From assembly GCF_938045535.1 (NCBI RefSeq), contig NZ_CALIMQ010000107.1:1-8859 (forward strand): 8,859 bases of DNA, read 5' to 3'. Positions within the stretch are counted from its first letter, which is position 1, and each line of letters begins with the position of its first letter. Source of the stretch: an uncultured Campylobacter sp. GTDB taxonomy: Bacteria > Campylobacterota > Campylobacteria > Campylobacterales > Campylobacteraceae. The notes under the pieces were generated by a model. It was not told the origin of the DNA, made no database searches, and saw only the letters and a list, made by a program, of their open reading frames with translations. Below are positions 1-5,688 of this stretch, piece by piece. Both the position numbers and the translations under genes were made by a program.

Positions 1-632
1 CGCACATCGAAGATCGAAGAATGGTCGATCGGACCGCGCATGGCGTCGGCGACGATGAGCGAGCGCACCTCGGCAAGATCTGCGTTAAAAATTTTAAGCG
101 AAGCAAAGCCCGCTAAAATTTCGGCTTCTTTTAGGCGCTGCGATTCATGGGGCTGCGAACGTTCGGTCTGAGAAACGCTCGCTTCTTGCGAATATTCGCT
201 CCGCCAAATTTGCTCTTTGCCCGTTTGTGCGCAGCCCGCCTCGGATACGACTTGCGCTTCGCTTTGCGGCGTAGCTAGTTGCGGCGCAAAATTATCCGCG
301 GCATTTTCGGCGGAATTTTCAGAAGTAATTTCGGCAAAATTTGCGGCGGAGCTTTGGATTAAATTTAAATCCGAGCCGTGCGCTAAATTTAAATCGGAAT
401 TCCTGGCTAAATTTAAGTCGGAATTTTCTTTAGAATCGAAACTCAAATTTTCCTTGGAATCAAAACTCGTATCCGCCTTAGAATCGCAGCCGAACGCCAG
501 CACGTATGAGCGGATATTGGCAGCTATCTCATCGCTTTCAAGCGGCAAGATCACGCCGTTTTGAACCTCCTCTTTTACGAGCTCCTGCATACGCGAAATG
601 TCGCAAAGGCGCGCCTTTTTTAGCCGTATCAT
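1..632 (-). CDS. GNAT-family N-acetyltransferase (short ArgA-like), with low-complexity insert; partial, C-terminus off window
   Basis: This is an acetyl-CoA-dependent N-acetyltransferase of the GNAT fold, and its opening resembles the short N-acetylglutamate-synthase-like proteins of Campylobacterota. I read 210 residues from an ATG at 632, preceded by AGGGA. Residues 1-47 form the first strand and helices (MIRLKKARLCDISRMQELV, then a VQNGVILP stretch). The fold resumes near residue 169 with EILAGFASLKIF and AEVRSLIV, the acceptor and acetyl-CoA strands. About 120 hydrophilic residues lie between these parts, where family members have only a short turn, and residues 50-121 repeat with an eight-residue period. 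After the RG of the would-be CoA loop the sequence continues as PIDHSS, not the usual G-x-G, so the loop may also be interrupted. The gene sits 112 nt after engB. The GNAT call is fairly sure; the acetyl acceptor (glutamate) is inference. Confidence 0.75.
   Translation of the reverse strand, partial: MIRLKKARLCDISRMQELVKEEVQNGVILPLESDEIAANIRSYVLAFGCDSKADTSFDSKENLSFDSKENSDLNLARNSDLNLAHGSDLNLIQSSAANFAEITSENSAENAADNFAPQLATPQSEAQVVSEAGCAQTGKEQIWRSEYSQEASVSQTERSQPHESQRLKEAEILAGFASLKIFNADLAEVRSLIVADAMRGPIDHSSIFDV
270..485 (-). repeat. In-frame 24-nt tandem repeat (nine octapeptide units) inside the GNAT gene
   Basis: AAATTT-like words recur at exactly 24-nt spacing on the plus strand: 289 (AAATTA), 313 (GAATTT), 337, 361, 385 and 409 (AAATTT), 433 (GAATCG), 457 (GAATCA) and 481 (GAATCG). 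On the coding strand these give nine eight-residue units, residues 50-121. The first three units begin with Asp-Ser (for example DSKENLSF). The next six begin with Asn followed by Leu, Phe or Ser (for example NLARNSDL and NLAHGSDL). The units have diverged in the middle but have not lost phase. This is visible directly in the sequence; the mechanism of origin is not. Confidence 0.9.
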
Positions 633-744
633 CTAAAATTTTCCCTAATCTTTGCGCGATCTTGGCGGCGCATTTTATATCCGCTGAATTTAATTATTTT
701 GAAATTCTGCGCCGCTAAATTTAACGTATTTAAATTTAGAAATT

Positions 745-1644
745 TCATAATCCAAACGCCCCTCGCACGATGATTTCGCGCGCTTTTTGCAGCCCGCTAC
801 CTTTCAGCGTAGAGACCAAAATCGCCTGCGGATCGTGCCTCAAAAGCTTTGCGCGCTCGCTTTGGTTGAGCTTGTCGGCTTTGGTGTAGAGCCTCACGAC
901 CTTTTGATCGCAGCGCAGAAAACTAGCGAGATAGTTTTGTAAATTTTTATCTATAGCAAGATCGAATTGTCTCGCGTCGATGAGATGGACGAAAAGCTTG
1001 ATATTTAGGCGTTCTTTGATAAATTCGTCGAGATTTTTTTGCCAGATATAATGCAGTTTTTTAGAAACCTTAGCGTATCCAAACCCCGGCAGATCCACGA
1101 AGATCAAAGAGATATTTTCACCCAAGCTAGCAAGATCCGAAAAGGCGGGGTTGCCCGCTAAATTTAGCGCGGATCCGTCGCTCAAATTTAATTCTAAGCT
1201 TTGCGCTAGATTTGGCGTCAAACCCGCCGCAAGATCTGTCTCGCGATCCGATCTAAAATCCGCCGAGGCGCTTTTTAAATTTAAAACTAAATCTTGCTTT
1301 AAATTTCGCTCAGACGCCGCAGCGTCCGCGCGCTCTTGCGCGCAATTTGCAGCCGAGCTTAAAGCCTCTTTGCTTGCTAAATCTAGCGATGTTTCATTTT
1401 GCGAGCCGTCCGAGTCTGCGGCAAGCTTTTGTTTAAATTTAACTTCAAAAAAATTTATCAGCTGCGTTTTTCCGGGAGTCGAGCTTGATTTGGCTAGGTT
1501 TTTGCGCCCGGTAAGCGCGTTTATCAGGCTGCTTTTGCCGACGTTGGAACGCCCCAAAAACGCCACTTCGCTCATCGCAAACTCGGGCGCGCCCGTGATA
1601 TTTGCGGCGGAGGTGATAAACTGCGCGCTGCTAGGATAGATCAT
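745..1644 (-). CDS. engB: Ribosome biogenesis GTP-binding protein EngB/YsxC/YihA with about 107-residue insertion
   Basis: This is an essential-type TRAFAC GTPase that helps assemble the large ribosomal subunit in the cytoplasm. All GTPase motifs are visible: G1 GRSNVGKS at residues 31-38, G2 STPGKTQ at 55-61 (Thr56), G3 DLPG at 184-187 followed by FGYAKV, G4 TKAD at 254-257, and a G5-like VSTLKGSG at 277-284. The protein has 299 residues, while the family usually has about 195-210. The excess lies between FFEVK (about residue 69) and ISLIFVDLPG (178), that is, between switch I and the Walker B strand. There it is hydrophilic, rich in Ala, Ser, Asn, Leu and Asp, with Asn-Leu pairs at residues 114, 122, 145, 153 and 161. 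The reading frame is intact on both sides, so this is an insertion and not a frameshift. The ATG overlaps the lptA stop by 4 nt (ATGA), so translation is probably coupled. Confidence 0.95.
   Translation of the reverse strand: MIYPSSAQFITSAANITGAPEFAMSEVAFLGRSNVGKSSLINALTGRKNLAKSSSTPGKTQLINFFEVKFKQKLAADSDGSQNETSLDLASKEALSSAANCAQERADAAASERNLKQDLVLNLKSASADFRSDRETDLAAGLTPNLAQSLELNLSDGSALNLAGNPAFSDLASLGENISLIFVDLPGFGYAKVSKKLHYIWQKNLDEFIKERLNIKLFVHLIDARQFDLAIDKNLQNYLASFLRCDQKVVRLYTKADKLNQSERAKLLRHDPQAILVSTLKGSGLQKAREIIVRGAFGL
1114..1434 (-). repeat. In-frame low-complexity insertion in engB with 24-nt phased AAATTT words
   Basis: On the plus strand AAATTT (or AGATTT) occurs at 1160, 1184 and 1208, each exactly 24 nt apart, and again at 1277 and 1301, also 24 nt apart. 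The two phased groups are separated by 69 nt, one codon short of three units. The coding strand therefore shows eight-residue units that begin with Asn-Leu, such as NLSDGSAL and NLKSASAD. The tract corresponds to roughly residues 71-177 of EngB, a region that family members lack. Confidence 0.85.
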
Positions 1645-2156
1645 TTGTTTTGATCTTCGACCTGAAAGATCAGGCGCACGGGCTTTTTCTCGCCGCCGCC
1701 GCTTTTTACTTCGTAGGTACCCTTTTGGCGATTTACGATGATCTTATCGCCGTAAACCTCCTTTTTGGTCTCGGCCTCGTGCAGATAGGCGTTGTTTTCG
1801 AGCGTATAAGCCTCGATAGTCGGATCATAGGTCAGCACGCCGCCTCTGCCGTCGTAATGCTTTTGGTTGAGTAAAATTTTAAAATTTGCGTTTCCCGTCG
1901 CGACGTATTTGGTAGGCTGGCGCTTGGCGTCGAAATAGATCGTCACTTTATCGGAATTTAGCGTATCGTAAGCGCCCTTTTTGATATGGACGTTGCCCGT
2001 TAAAATACTGATTTGCTTAATTTCGTCGGCGAAAAAATTATCCGCCGTGACCTCGACCTGCTCCTGTGCGGCGCTGAGAGCTGACGCGCTAAAGCCCGTA
2101 ATTAGCGCGCCTGCGAGTATTAGTTTGTGGAGTTTTGATCTTTTATTAAATACCAT
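1641..2156 (-). CDS. lptA: LptA/OstA-family periplasmic LPS transport protein
   Basis: LptA is the periplasmic bridge that carries lipopolysaccharide from the inner-membrane LptBFGC complex to LptD in the outer membrane. The 171-residue protein begins with a clear signal peptide: basic MVFNKRSKLHK, a hydrophobic core LILAGALITGF, and a likely cleavage after SASALSA near residue 29. The mature part starts QVEVTADNFFADE and continues with the beta-rich OstA-type repeats (LTGNVHIKKG, VTIYFDAK, ATGNANF, GGVLTYDP, VYGDKIIVNRQKGTYEV). Length fits the family. The ATG is supported by AAGGA about eight bases upstream, although it lies inside the 3' end of lptC (37-nt overlap). The stop overlaps engB. 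Placement after kdsC and lptC supports the call. Confidence 0.92.
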   Translation of the reverse strand: MVFNKRSKLHKLILAGALITGFSASALSAAQEQVEVTADNFFADEIKQISILTGNVHIKKGAYDTLNSDKVTIYFDAKRQPTKYVATGNANFKILLNQKHYDGRGGVLTYDPTIEAYTLENNAYLHEAETKKEVYGDKIIVNRQKGTYEVKSGGGEKKPVRLIFQVEDQNK

Positions 2157-2653
2157 GCGTGGATTCCTTTTGAGTTTGTTTGTTTGGTCTTGGTGTCGTA
2201 GCTTATGCTTGCGCCCGTGACGCGGTCGCCGCCTTGGCGCAGCACGTACGGCACGTCGGAGCGGACGATCTTGCTGCTCGTATCATAGATGATCTCCTGC
2301 GCCGTGTAATCAAAGCCTCTGCTATTTACGTAATGCGCGTCGCCGTTAAATTTTATCAGCTCGCCTGCGCGCGTCGCGGTCTTTGAAACCAAAGTGTGAT
2401 TCAGATCCGCGCTAATCTCCTCGGCTTTAAAATTTATAAACTCGTCGCGATCCTTATAGCGAGTGCCGCCGTCCGCGGTAAATTTAGCATCCACGCGCTC
2501 GCCGATCTGATAATCGACGATCTTTTTCATCTCCATATTCGCAATGCTTAGATCCTGCCTAAACATATCGCTAAAATATGGCGTCTGCACGCTTAGAAAG
2601 ACCATCGCGACGCAAAAGATCGCAATCGCGACGTAGAAAATTTTTATCACCAT
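2120..2653 (-). CDS. lptC: LptC-family LPS export protein, inner-membrane anchored
   Basis: LptC is a bitopic inner-membrane protein that passes LPS from LptBFG to LptA. The 177-residue product has one N-terminal transmembrane helix (residues 3-22, IKIFYVAIAIFCVAMVFL) followed by a periplasmic beta-rich domain. That domain includes MEMKKIVDYQIGERVDAKF, IKFNGDAHYVNSRGFDYTA and VTGASISYDTKT. Sequence conservation is weak in this family, so the assignment rests on topology, length and gene position between kdsC and lptA. The ATG at 2653 has AGGGG about eight bases upstream. The 3' end overlaps the lptA start by 37 nt, which suggests translational coupling. No lptB follows lptA, unlike the Escherichia coli arrangement, so the ATPase must be encoded elsewhere. 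Confidence 0.88.
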   Translation of the reverse strand: MVIKIFYVAIAIFCVAMVFLSVQTPYFSDMFRQDLSIANMEMKKIVDYQIGERVDAKFTADGGTRYKDRDEFINFKAEEISADLNHTLVSKTATRAGELIKFNGDAHYVNSRGFDYTAQEIIYDTSSKIVRSDVPYVLRQGGDRVTGASISYDTKTKQTNSKGIHAWYLIKDQNSTN

Positions 2654-2708
2654 CGCTCGGCCCCTTTTGATCTGCGCGAAATTTTGCCCATCGCGCGCGC
2701 TTGCGAAA

Positions 2709-3197
2709 CTACAGCCATTTGCTATTCCACTCTTCGCGCATGCCGTTTTTATCGACGAGTATTTCGATCATCTCGCGCACCGCGCCGCAGCCGCCGTTTT
2801 TGCTTAGCGCGACGTCCGCTTTTAGCGAGCTTAGCGCATCGGCGGGCTTGAAGCTGATCGCGACCGCATTTAAAAGCTTCGCGTCGTTTATATCATCGCC
2901 GATCGCGGCGGCCTCATCGAAGCTTAGGTTAAAATTTTTTAAAATTTGCTCCGCCCTTGAGAGCTTGTCTTTTTCGCCTTGAAAGAGCGTATCGATCTTC
3001 AGCTCGCGCGCGCGGTTTGCGACGATTTGCGAGCTTTTGCCGGTGATGATCGCGACCTTTAGCCCCAGCCGCTGCCACTCCTGGATGCCAAACCCGTCTT
3101 TTACGTTAAATTTTTTCATCTCTTCGCCGCCGTTTGAATGGTACAGCCCGCCGTCGCTAAGACAGCCGTCTACGTCTAAAAATATGATCTTTATCAC
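2709..3197 (-). CDS. kdsC: 3-deoxy-D-manno-octulosonate-8-phosphate phosphatase (KdsC), HAD family
   Basis: KdsC hydrolyses Kdo-8-phosphate to Kdo and phosphate in the cytoplasm, feeding the LPS inner core. Counted from a GTG start at 3197, the 162-residue protein opens with the HAD motif I strand IIFLDVDGCLSDGG (catalytic DxD, residues 8 and 10). It continues with DGFGIQEWQRLGLKVAIITG (motif II Thr52), QGEKDKLS (motif III Lys) and GDDINDAKLL (motif IV acidic residues, about 100-105). This is a C0-type HAD without a large cap domain, and the length matches the family. The open frame extends upstream to a TTG at 3257, adding 20 residues with no family counterpart, so I prefer GTG, though its ribosome site (GGAA) is modest. 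lptC begins 55 nt downstream. Confidence 0.92.
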   Translation of the reverse strand: MIKIIFLDVDGCLSDGGLYHSNGGEEMKKFNVKDGFGIQEWQRLGLKVAIITGKSSQIVANRARELKIDTLFQGEKDKLSRAEQILKNFNLSFDEAAAIGDDINDAKLLNAVAISFKPADALSSLKADVALSKNGGCGAVREMIEILVDKNGMREEWNSKWL

Positions 3198-3283
3198 TTC
3201 GTTTTCCGTTTTTTGAAATTTTGTGATTTTAACGAAATTTGGCTGAATTTTTGGCAAACGCCGTATAAATTTAAGCCGCGATT

Positions 3284-4231
3284 TTAGCCCTTAATCGGCA
3301 CGTAGCCGCTATTTTCGATGATGCTTTGCCCCTGCGGCGAAAGGATCCAATCTATCAAGATGCGGATATTTTCGTTTTTGTTGTTTTCATCGTAAACCGC
3401 GTAAATTTCGGCTACGAGCGGGTATTTGCGGCTAGAGATATTTTCTTTATTCGGATACGCGCCGTTTAGGCTAAGCATCTTCACGCCGCCGTTTTGCACG
3501 ATCCCCTCGACGTAATAGCGAAACGAAAAGCCGATTGCACTACCGAAAAAGCCCGTGATCTTGCGCTTAGGCTGCGTCTTACTCATAAATTTCAAAAACG
3601 CGCTCTGGCTGCCGCTGCCCGCGTTTCGCTGCACGGCATCTATTCGCATGCGCTCGCCGCCGAGCTGCGACCAGTCGCTATATTGCCCCGAATAAATTCC
3701 TCGCACCTGATCCAAGCTTAAGCTTGAAACTTTGTTATTCGCATTTACGATAAAGACGAACGCCTCCAGCCCGATCGGCACAAAGCGCAAGCGCACGCCC
3801 TTTTCCTGCGCATAATCAAGCTGCTGCTTTGAAGGGGCGGCGACAAAGATCAGATCCGCCTCGCCGTCGCTTATGGCCTTGTATGCGCCGCGGGTATTGC
3901 TAAATTTAAGCCTGCTAGCACTCGTGAAATTTTGCCCGTCAAACTCCACGCTTTCCTTCGGATAGCTCGCCGCGACGAACGCCGAAAATACGGGATACAA
4001 AGCCGCCGCTCCGTCGATTATCGGCAGATCGCCGCTAAGTTTTAAGCCGGAGCTGGCGCGCACGATCTGCGAACCCTCATCAAACGGCAGAAATTTATGC
4101 AGCTCGATCGATTTAGCCTGCATCGTGACGCTGCTTTGATTTATGTATCGCTTCACGACGAGGCGGTAAAACGTAAAATCGAAAGCCGTCAAGATAAACA
4201 CCAGCAAAATGGCGATAATTGTGCGCTTCAT
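3284..4231 (-). CDS. Membrane-anchored PstS-like substrate-binding protein (orphan)
   Basis: The protein belongs to the type 2 periplasmic-binding-protein fold seen in phosphate-binding PstS. Of 315 residues, 4-22 form a hydrophobic N-terminal segment followed by positive residues and no lipobox, so it is probably an uncleaved inner-membrane anchor. The binding domain starts at SGDLPIIDGAAALYPVFSAF (66-85). It includes GEADLIFVAAPS (123-134), YSGQYSDWSQLGG (180-192), RNAGSGSQSAF (202-212), where PstS proteins have a ligand-contacting GSGT-like loop, and ILSPQGQSIIENSGYVPI near the end. Phosphate is the likely ligand by family, but this is inference. No permease or ATPase gene (pstC, pstA, pstB) is in the window, so it may be a sensor or accessory protein and not part of a transporter. 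Its ATG lies two bases (C and T on the plus strand) before the preceding small gene's stop, implying coupling. Confidence 0.8.
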   Translation of the reverse strand: MKRTIIAILLVFILTAFDFTFYRLVVKRYINQSSVTMQAKSIELHKFLPFDEGSQIVRASSGLKLSGDLPIIDGAAALYPVFSAFVAASYPKESVEFDGQNFTSASRLKFSNTRGAYKAISDGEADLIFVAAPSKQQLDYAQEKGVRLRFVPIGLEAFVFIVNANNKVSSLSLDQVRGIYSGQYSDWSQLGGERMRIDAVQRNAGSGSQSAFLKFMSKTQPKRKITGFFGSAIGFSFRYYVEGIVQNGGVKMLSLNGAYPNKENISSRKYPLVAEIYAVYDENNKNENIRILIDWILSPQGQSIIENSGYVPIKG

Positions 4232-4232
4232 C

Positions 4233-4370
4233 TTAGTTTCCGTTTGCGATATAGGAGATGATCGAGCATTTGCTCTGCAGATACAGCGCCGCTGCGGTTA
4301 GTGCGCAAACGCTGATCGCCCAAGCCGTCAATATTACGGCGATCGTTTTTTGAAAAATTTCATCGCTCAT
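4233..4370 (-). CDS. Small single-helix membrane protein, 45 residues, unknown function
   Basis: I do not recognise this protein. It runs from ATG at 4370 to TAA at 4233 and begins MSDEIFQKTIAVILTAWAIS. Residues 9-31 form one strongly hydrophobic helix (AVILTAWAISVCALTAAALYL), and a short polar tail with one Cys follows. The acidic N-terminus and the few charges at the other end do not settle topology. Evidence that it is real: a good ribosome site (GAGG, seven bases upstream) placed over the stop codon of the four-helix gene, a stop just one base before the next gene's ATG, and sense codons that continue the tight spacing of the operon. It may be a partner of the PstS-like protein or of the four-helix protein next to it. 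Confidence 0.65.
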   Translation of the reverse strand: MSDEIFQKTIAVILTAWAISVCALTAAALYLQSKCSIISYIANGN

Positions 4371-4378
4371 TTTGTGCC

Positions 4379-4801
4379 TCACATATGCGCAAGCGCGCTA
4401 TTAAGCAGCCATAAAAAGCCTATTAAGGCAGCCGAAAAGATTATGAACAAAAACGCGCAGAGGATCAGAAGATTTCTAATCTTTCTGCGGCGCTCGGGCG
4501 CGCTTTTAGCAGATTTAATAAATTTTACCAAATACACGATGAGGAAAATAAACGAAATTATCGGCAGCGCGATCAAAACCGAGATCGAGATAAATAGATC
4601 CGGCAGCCACTCAAAAAATACCAGCGGAGTAAGGGTGCACAAAAACGCAATCGTCGAAATGATTAGAAATTTTCTATCTCTTTTATGGCGCTCCGGATCG
4701 TCTTTTGATCTGATAAATTTAATCAAACACACGATAAGCCAAACAAAGCAGATCAAAAACAGTACATTTAAAATCTCCATAAACGATTCCAGGTTATTCA
4801 T
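4379..4801 (-). CDS. Four-helix membrane protein made of a duplicated two-helix unit, unknown function
   Basis: I do not recognise this 140-residue protein, but its design is clear. It has four hydrophobic segments, about residues 9-30, 45-63, 70-95 and 110-134, separated by two basic cytoplasmic-looking loops. The halves are an internal duplication: residues 21-48 (WLIVCLIKFIRS, then DPERHKRDRKFLII) match 86-114 (FLIVYLVKFIKS, then APERRRKIRNLLIL) with an offset of 65-66 residues. The repeated PER motif followed by Arg and Lys suggests both loops face the cytoplasm. The ATG at 4801 has AAAGG seven bases upstream. It begins the tight gene chain after the 260-bp spacer behind hisB, so it may be the first gene of its own transcript. 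The name could become 'duplicated 2-TM protein'; no function can be given. Confidence 0.75.
   Translation of the reverse strand: MNNLESFMEILNVLFLICFVWLIVCLIKFIRSKDDPERHKRDRKFLIISTIAFLCTLTPLVFFEWLPDLFISISVLIALPIISFIFLIVYLVKFIKSAKSAPERRRKIRNLLILCAFLFIIFSAALIGFLWLLNSALAHM
4409..4777 (-). repeat. Internal duplication within the four-helix membrane protein gene
   Basis: Two copies of a roughly 195-nt unit are arranged head to tail, about 4604-4777 and 4409-4582. The best-preserved part, on the plus strand, is around 4668-4735 against 4470-4545: both copies start with TTTCTA, continue through GGCGCTC, and reach a TAAATTT-type word and then ACACGAT. Because similarity survives in the DNA as well as in the protein, the duplication is not very ancient. 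Boundaries are approximate, as the ends have diverged. Confidence 0.7.
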
Positions 4802-5061
4802 CTTTTACCTTTAAATTTTAATATGCAAAGCGACATTTTAGCGCTCTGGCGGTACGAAATTTCATATAGCATAGTTCGTGGTTTTCGCGGCGGACGCAAA
4901 TGCACCGCCAGCGTAAGCGATCTTAATAAAGCGGCGCGCTTTGCCAGAGCAATGGCGAAATTTTGCAAATTTCAAGCAGCGGCGAGAGTAAAATTTCAAA
5001 CGCCGATAAAATTTCAAAACCGCGAATTGCTAATGTTGCTAAATTTGGCGCGCATTTGTCG
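4802..5061. other. 260-bp non-coding spacer between hisB and the envelope cassette
   Basis: I see no convincing gene here on either strand; a plus-strand open frame from 4823 is the shadow of hisB. The spacer holds six AAATTT words between 4855 and 5046, including a 12-bp direct repeat TAAAATTTCAAA at 4989-5000 and 5007-5018. It also holds complementary segments: CTGGCGGT (4845-4852) with ACCGCCAG (4904-4911), and GCTCTGGC (4843-4850) with GCCAGAGC (4943-4950). As it is the longest gap in the minus-strand gene chain, a promoter for the downstream cassette may lie here; CTATGCTATAT on the minus strand (about 4864-4874) is a weak -10 candidate. Confidence 0.5.
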
Positions 5062-5640
5062 CTATAAAACGCCCTTCGTGCTAGGCACGCCGGCGCGCTC
5101 GTTGATACTTATCGCGCGACGAAATGCGACGGCGAACGCCTTAAACGCGGCTTCCGCCACGTGGTGCAGATTTTCGCCGCGGATCTGGCATAGATGCAGC
5201 GTTAAATTTGCGTTGAAAGCCAGAGCGCGGAAAAATTCCTCCACGAGCTCGGCGTCGAATTCGCCGATCTTACCGCGTTTCAGGCTCGGGCAATCAAATG
5301 CCAAAAACGCGCGGTTGGAAAAATCAAGCGCGGCGCTTACGGCGGCTTCGTCCATCACGACGATGCTATCGCCGAAGCGCTCGATATTTTGCGCGGGATA
5401 GATCGCCTCTTTGATCGCGCTTCCGAGCACTATGCCGCAGTCTTCGACGCTGTGGTGAAAATCGACCTGCAAATCGCCCTCACAGCGTAGGTTCAGATTG
5501 ATCCACGCGTGCTTGGCAAACGCGCTAAGCATATGATCGAAAAAACCGATGCCAGTTTGTATCTGCGCTGCGCCGCACCCGTAAAGCTCCAGCTCAAGCT
5601 CGATTTTAGTCTCTTTCGTAGCCCTATTTTTGCTTATCAT
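5062..5640 (-). CDS. hisB: Imidazoleglycerol-phosphate dehydratase (HisB, monofunctional)
   Basis: HisB removes water from imidazole-glycerol phosphate to give imidazole-acetol phosphate, the sixth step of histidine synthesis, in the cytoplasm. The 192-residue protein is all dehydratase: TGIGFFDHML (29-38), the metal-binding DFHHSVED (60-67), MDEAAVS (96-102), the second metal motif HHVAEAAFKAF (159-169), and the conserved end VPSTKGVL. The two copies of the His-rich motif are the Mn-binding repeats of the family. Length equals the stand-alone enzyme, with no histidinol-phosphatase domain fused at the N-terminus. The ATG at 5640 has AAGGA eight bases upstream. It lies 48 nt after dsbD and may share its transcript. 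No other his gene is in the window, so the pathway is scattered. Confidence 0.97.
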   Translation of the reverse strand: MISKNRATKETKIELELELYGCGAAQIQTGIGFFDHMLSAFAKHAWINLNLRCEGDLQVDFHHSVEDCGIVLGSAIKEAIYPAQNIERFGDSIVVMDEAAVSAALDFSNRAFLAFDCPSLKRGKIGEFDAELVEEFFRALAFNANLTLHLCQIRGENLHHVAEAAFKAFAVAFRRAISINERAGVPSTKGVL

Positions 5641-5688
5641 CGCGCAATCCTTAAAACTAAATTTTGTTTGAAATCTATCTAAATTTCA

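Noticed and set aside
270..485. CRISPR array
   Set aside because: The repeated core is only about six bases, there are no unique spacers of fixed length, and the tract is in frame within a gene.
217..564. Plus-strand open frame of 115 residues over the GNAT insert
   Set aside because: It mirrors the repeat tract on the opposite strand, has no ribosome site that I can see, and no recognisable domain; the minus-strand frame carries conserved GNAT segments on both sides.
1151..1639. Plus-strand open frame of 162 residues over engB
   Set aside because: It is antisense to the conserved GTPase motifs, and its openness follows from the palindromic AAATTT words and GC-balanced codons.
745..1644. 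engB as two genes or a frameshifted pseudogene
   Set aside because: A single frame covers G1 to G5 motifs without a stop; the extra length is an in-frame insertion.
3198..3257. N-terminal extension of kdsC from a TTG at 3257
   Set aside because: The 20 added residues have no family counterpart, and the GTG at 3197 places the first strand at the expected position, though the TTG cannot be excluded.
3284..4231. Complete phosphate (Pst) transport operon
   Set aside because: Only a PstS-like binding protein is present; no permease, ATPase or PhoU gene is near it.
4350..4814. Plus-strand open frame of 154 residues opposite the four-helix gene
   Set aside because: The minus-strand frame has hydrophobic helices, a duplicated motif and good ribosome sites; the plus-strand frame only reflects the duplicated DNA.
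4823..5401. Plus-strand open frame of 192 residues
   Set aside because: Most of it is antisense to hisB, whose catalytic motifs are certain, and the rest lies in an AT-rich spacer without a ribosome site.
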